DNA from: CAXXOK01 sp963663285
GTDB taxonomy: Bacteria; Bacillota; Clostridia; Christensenellales; Aristaeellaceae
DNA: 64,000 nucleotides
NCBI GenBank assembly: GCA_963663285.2
Contig: CAXXNI010000004.1
Coordinates: 682,001 to 746,000 of the forward strand
Direction: 5' to 3'
Part shown: piece by piece, positions 60,623 through 64,000 of the stretch
How the letters are laid out: each line of letters opens with the position of its first letter
How positions within the stretch are numbered: position 1 is the stretch's first letter
Notes under the pieces: model-generated
What the model saw: only the letters and a program-made list of their open reading frames with translations
Database searches by the model: none
Told to the model about the DNA's origin: nothing
Made by a program: the position numbers and the translations under genes

Positions 60623-62440
60623 ATGGAACATAGAACGCTGAAGAGGAAACGCGGAAGGTTCTTTCGCCTTCGGCATATCCGTTCTAAACTGCTCCTTTCT
60701 TATGCTTTGATTCTCATTATTCCTGTCGTAGCGATCGGCTATGGCTTTTTATACGTTTTCGATGAAATGTTGCTTAAGCAGGAAACGCAGCGCATCGAAA
60801 AAGAGGCGCTTGTGCTGAGTGAAAATATCAAGTACACCGTTGGGGGCATCGGCGATGTGCTTGCAGATTTCTGCTCGGATACCGGGGTGTGGCAATATTT
60901 CTACCATGAATATAGCTATCCTGAAACCAGCATCGCAGAGTACTTCAGCCTGATCCAGCCTATTATAAACAGTTATCGTAAGCTGCATCCGGAAATCCTG
61001 TCGGCAACGGTTTATACGACAAATGAAAGCGTTGTGACAAACGAAAGCGAGATTTCCTATCTGGCAAATAACAGTGCAGAGGAGAGCTTGTATCGTCTGC
61101 TCGCAGAAAATGGTACCCTTTGGACGATGACCACTCTTAAACGAAATGGCAAGCAGCAGCTGGTCGCCGCTCGCATTGTTGGGCTGTATCAAAAACCGGT
61201 CGGTTTGTTTGTACTCACGCTGGATCAGGAGAAGCTGCAATCATTAATCGATGTAGACAGCGAAGATAGCAATATCTCTATTGTTTCGCACGAGGGAAAT
61301 GTTGTATTGTCAACACTTCCATCGCTGCAAAATTACCCGATTGAGGATACGGAATTAGCGGGGATTACCAATAATCCCGGGCAGGATGCGAGGCTTCAGG
61401 TAGCGGGTGTGGAGCAACAGGCGCAGATTCTTCCGTTTGAGGTTATGGGTTGTGAAACGGATTGGTACCTTATCCGAATGACGACGATGTCTTCCCTTCG
61501 GCGTGTTGCGGATGCGAATTATCGGGTTGCCGCGGCATTATGTGTGATCATTCTCTTTCTTATGGCTTGCATGAGTATTCTATTTGCACAGAGGCTGACC
61601 AAACGGCTTGCTTTCATCAGTGATGGCATTTTACATGTAGAAAAAGGCGATTTCACCGTTAGGGTAAACGTAGGCGGGGCGGATGAGGTATCCCGGCTTG
61701 GCGAATCGCTGAACCAAATGACGGGGAGGCTGAACACGCTGGTACAGGAAAATGCGCAAATGCAAATGCAGCAAAGAGAGCTGGAAATTACAGAGCGCGA
61801 GGCGCGTATTAACGCCCTGCAAAGCCAGATTAACCCGCATTTTCTGTTTAACACGCTGGAAGCGGTCGAATATGGTATTCATTCGCACTTAGATGGAACC
61901 GAGGGAATTGTGCGGCTGTTGGCACGTAATATGCGACGTATTGCGGTGTGGGATAACGAACCTACGACGCTACGTGAGGAGCTTCTCAATGTGCGGGAAC
62001 ATTTGACGATTCAAAAATATCGGTATGGCGAAAAACTCCGTTATTGTTTTGATATTGACGACACCTTACTGGAAATGCAGATACCCAAGCTTTTACTGCA
62101 GCCGCTTGTAGAGAACGCCGTCACGCACGGAATCGCTATGAAACCGGGCGGGGGAGAAGTAAGAGTAATCGCGCGGAGAGGACAAAACTCTATCGTGCTT
62201 GCCGTGGAGGATGACGGTGCTGGTATGGATGAACTGACCCGTGAAGAGCTATACCAAACGTTAAATAGTGCAAATAGTAAAAACAGAGAAAGCATCGGGC
62301 TAAAGAATGTGGCAGACCGTATACGGCTGATTTATGACGGCAGGGCGCAGCTTGTAATCAACAGCACGGAAGACATAGGAACAAGCATTGTGTTGACAAT
62401 TCGGGAGGGAAAAGATGAAAATCCTGATTGTGGACGATGA
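60623..62440 (+). CDS. Sensor histidine kinase (YesM type)
   Basis: 605 residues. A first membrane helix (about 17-37), a 250-residue extracellular sensor region (dCache-like), a second helix (about 295-315), a HAMP domain, then a His_kinase domain with the phospho-acceptor His406 in INPHFLFNTLE and an HATPase_c domain (VENAVTHGI, DDGAGMDEL, GLKNVADRI). This arrangement defines the YesM class that senses sugars or their bound carriers. It probably controls the importer upstream. AAAGGAG precedes the ATG. The end overlaps the response regulator gene by 26 bases. Confidence 0.93.
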   Translation: MEHRTLKRKRGRFFRLRHIRSKLLLSYALILIIPVVAIGYGFLYVFDEMLLKQETQRIEKEALVLSENIKYTVGGIGDVLADFCSDTGVWQYFYHEYSYPETSIAEYFSLIQPIINSYRKLHPEILSATVYTTNESVVTNESEISYLANNSAEESLYRLLAENGTLWTMTTLKRNGKQQLVAARIVGLYQKPVGLFVLTLDQEKLQSLIDVDSEDSNISIVSHEGNVVLSTLPSLQNYPIEDTELAGITNNPGQDARLQVAGVEQQAQILPFEVMGCETDWYLIRMTTMSSLRRVADANYRVAAALCVIILFLMACMSILFAQRLTKRLAFISDGILHVEKGDFTVRVNVGGADEVSRLGESLNQMTGRLNTLVQENAQMQMQQRELEITEREARINALQSQINPHFLFNTLEAVEYGIHSHLDGTEGIVRLLARNMRRIAVWDNEPTTLREELLNVREHLTIQKYRYGEKLRYCFDIDDTLLEMQIPKLLLQPLVENAVTHGIAMKPGGGEVRVIARRGQNSIVLAVEDDGAGMDELTREELYQTLNSANSKNRESIGLKNVADRIRLIYDGRAQLVINSTEDIGTSIVLTIREGKDENPDCGR

Positions 62441-63920
62441 ACCAAAGATTCGCAAACACTTACATGACCTCATTCGCCATGCCTGCGATGGGTATGAGGT
62501 CGTCAGTGAGGCGGAAAACGGCGCCGAGGCAATCGCGCTTCTTGCGAGAACCCATGTGGATATTGTGATCACAGATATACGTATGCCGGGAATGGACGGG
62601 CTTGCGCTGCTTGCAGAAATCGCGCGCCTGCAATATGTTGTTGGGCGTGTGATTTTAAGCGGATATGATGATTTTGCCTATACACAGCTGGCTATGCGGC
62701 AAGGCGTGCAAAACTACCTGCTAAAGCCTGTTGCGCCCGATGAACTGCGGGCGGCGCTGCAGCGTGCCGAAGACGAGTTGCTGCATGCCCGTATGCTGGA
62801 TCGGCAGCTCAGGAAAGGCGAAATTGCGTGCAGAGAACGGTGGCTCCTCAGCCTGCTATACGGTATGGAACCGAAAAATGCGCTTGCGGAGGGTAAGACT
62901 TTCGGACTTTCCATATCGTTTGAGCATTGCACCCTTTTCTTAATCGACCTTGCCGAGGAGGAAGAAAGCGAGGAGCCAAGGCCGAACGAATGGGAAAAAC
63001 AATGGCAGAGCAACACGAGCGTATTGGCTATCGCTGAACGTACACGGGTTGCTATTCTCTGGCAGAGCGACGAACCGCCGGAGGAGAGTGCGCGAATGCT
63101 TCTGCAGCGGCTTAAAGCTGATCATCCGCGGGCGCTCGTCGCGTACAGTGACCCCATCGTTTCTCCAGGCGATACCCGGTCTCAATACCTGCGGCTGAAG
63201 CAGCTGCTGGATAACCGCTGGCTTGTGCAGGGCAGCGATGTGCTAAGTGCGCGGCAATGGTTTGACGATGCGTGGATCAGCGTGGGGGAATGGAAGTACG
63301 ATGTGTTGGACGCTGCGGTAGAGCATGCCAACGAGCATGAGATTCGCCAGCAGATCAATCTGTTTTTTACCACGCTGGAGAACCGTGCGCCGCATGTGGT
63401 GCGTGCGCTGTTTACGGAGTCCGTGGTGCACTCCATGCGTGTTATCTTTGATAAAGGCGGCAACGTGTACGATGTGCTGGGCGAACAGCTGAACCTGAAC
63501 GATCTGCTCAGCCGGATGAGCTTTGGGGAACTGCGCGAATGGTACATTCAGCTTTGCATGCGCATAGGCAATTACTTGGCGAAGATACGCGCTAAACGCC
63601 CCAAACGGGTTTCGGAGCAAGTGCTGGCATTGTTCTACGAGGATTGCGCACACGACTATTCGTTGGATAAGCTGGCGGGTATTTTTTACATGAGCGCAGC
63701 CTACCTGAGCGAAGTGTTTAAAAAAGAAACGGGGAAAACGGTACACGCGTGCCTGACGGAAATACGCATTGAACGATCCTGCCAATTGCTTCGGGATACG
63801 GACGACGCTGTGTATGAAATTGCAGAACAAGCCGGTTATCCTAATCTGCGCAGCTACTTTACGGCATTTAAAAAATATATGGGCTGTACGCCCGGGCAGT
63901 ATCGTGAGGGAGGAATATAA
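62415..63920 (+). CDS. Response regulator with AraC-type DNA-binding domain (YesN type)
   Basis: 501 residues. N-terminal receiver domain with Asp7, Asp8, phospho-acceptor Asp54 in VITDIRMPG and Lys in LLKPVAPDEL; a long middle region of unknown fold; a C-terminal AraC double helix-turn-helix (YSLDKLAGIFYMSAAYLSEVF and AVYEIAEQAGYPNLRSYFTAF, ending CTPGQYREGG). It is the partner of the overlapping YesM-type kinase. Direct targets are likely the importer operon and the glycosidase that follows. GGGAGGGAAAAG lies inside the kinase gene before the ATG. Confidence 0.93.
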   Translation: MKILIVDDEPKIRKHLHDLIRHACDGYEVVSEAENGAEAIALLARTHVDIVITDIRMPGMDGLALLAEIARLQYVVGRVILSGYDDFAYTQLAMRQGVQNYLLKPVAPDELRAALQRAEDELLHARMLDRQLRKGEIACRERWLLSLLYGMEPKNALAEGKTFGLSISFEHCTLFLIDLAEEEESEEPRPNEWEKQWQSNTSVLAIAERTRVAILWQSDEPPEESARMLLQRLKADHPRALVAYSDPIVSPGDTRSQYLRLKQLLDNRWLVQGSDVLSARQWFDDAWISVGEWKYDVLDAAVEHANEHEIRQQINLFFTTLENRAPHVVRALFTESVVHSMRVIFDKGGNVYDVLGEQLNLNDLLSRMSFGELREWYIQLCMRIGNYLAKIRAKRPKRVSEQVLALFYEDCAHDYSLDKLAGIFYMSAAYLSEVFKKETGKTVHACLTEIRIERSCQLLRDTDDAVYEIAEQAGYPNLRSYFTAFKKYMGCTPGQYREGGI

Positions 63921-63922
63921 GG

Positions 63923-64000
63923 ATGTATACATACATGAAAGGTATCAATCTGGGAGGCTGGCTGAGCCAATATATGCCGGGTACAGACTTGAAGCAGCAC
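63923..64000 (+). CDS. Glycoside hydrolase (GH5-like), only the first 26 codons in window
   Basis: The ATG at 63923 follows GAGGGAGGAATATAAGG and opens MYTYMKGINLGGWLSQYMPG, then runs off the window. KGINLGGWL is the characteristic N-terminal strand of GH5 beta-glycanases (cellulase and exo-glucanase type). There is no signal peptide, so the enzyme probably acts inside the cell on oligosaccharides brought in by the importer upstream. Confidence 0.65.
   Translation, partial: MYTYMKGINLGGWLSQYMPGTDLKQH

Noticed and set aside
58931..60676. 581-codon minus-strand ORF
   Set aside because: It is antisense to the LplA-type binding-protein gene, which has a signal peptide, a ribosome site and family motifs. 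The antisense product is His/Arg/Val-rich without domains, as expected for a GC-rich shadow.
1..64000. CRISPR arrays, rRNA genes, insertion sequences
   Set aside because: I saw no regularly spaced direct repeats with spacers, no conserved rRNA blocks and no transposase-like reading frame with terminal inverted repeats in the window.

Overview
The window reads as part of the chromosome of an anaerobic Gram-positive bacterium of the Clostridia (Bacillota). The indicators are strong AGGAGG ribosome sites, a class III fructose-1,6-bisphosphatase, LplB/LplC-type sugar permeases with a YesM/YesN-type two-component pair, RbsABC and XylFGH-type transporters, and sortase B plus Cna-B surface proteins. 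By eye, base composition is mosaic: GC-richer at 1-7.09 kb and 57-64 kb, intermediate at 7.1-45 kb, AT-rich at 45.5-56.9 kb.

Left part (1-9 kb). An ABC-2 permease cut by the window edge is followed by two secreted proteins, one with thrombospondin type-3 calcium repeats and one with two PepSY domains. Next come pieces of a conjugative-element module: PcfB/DUF3801, sortase B and a large thioester/Cna-B surface protein. That surface protein stops abruptly inside its third Cna-B domain at about 7.09 kb, where a fused TRAP transporter permease starts in another frame. The join is either a recombination scar or an assembly chimera. About 1.2 kb of hairpin-rich sequence without a convincing gene follows.

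Central part (10-41 kb). This is a catabolic gene cluster built around a bacterial microcompartment (BMC). Three complete ribose/xylose-type ABC importers flank and follow a BMC operon. The operon encodes a FucU/RbsD mutarotase, a DeoC-family aldolase, one BMC-H, one BMC-T (PduT-like) and four BMC-P shell proteins, the phosphotransacylase PduL, a CoA-acylating aldehyde dehydrogenase, a PduS-like Fe-S flavoprotein and two poorly characterised small proteins with encapsulation-type N-terminal helices. Downstream are an aldo/keto reductase, a C_GCAxxG_C_C redox protein, a CoA-disulfide reductase-rhodanese, an ABM-domain protein, an FGGY sugar kinase, a histidine phosphatase, an AraC regulator, a HAD phosphatase and fructose-1,6-bisphosphatase. 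The best reading is an aldolase-type sugar-phosphate-utilising BMC: imported sugar is phosphorylated, cleaved by the DeoC-type aldolase to an aldehyde plus a triose phosphate, and the aldehyde is oxidised to acyl-CoA and acyl-phosphate inside the shell. The exact sugar cannot be read from the sequence.

Right part (41-64 kb). A nadABC operon for NAD synthesis is followed by an AT-rich accessory island. The island has oriT-like stacked inverted repeats at one end, a two-gene minus-strand operon of giant STAND-type NTPases (a NACHT protein and a Cap4-like nuclease-STAND protein, probably anti-phage) and a decayed MATE transporter at the other end. The window closes with an oligosaccharide importer (two permeases and a binding protein), its probable sensor kinase and response regulator, and the first codons of a GH5-like glycosidase.
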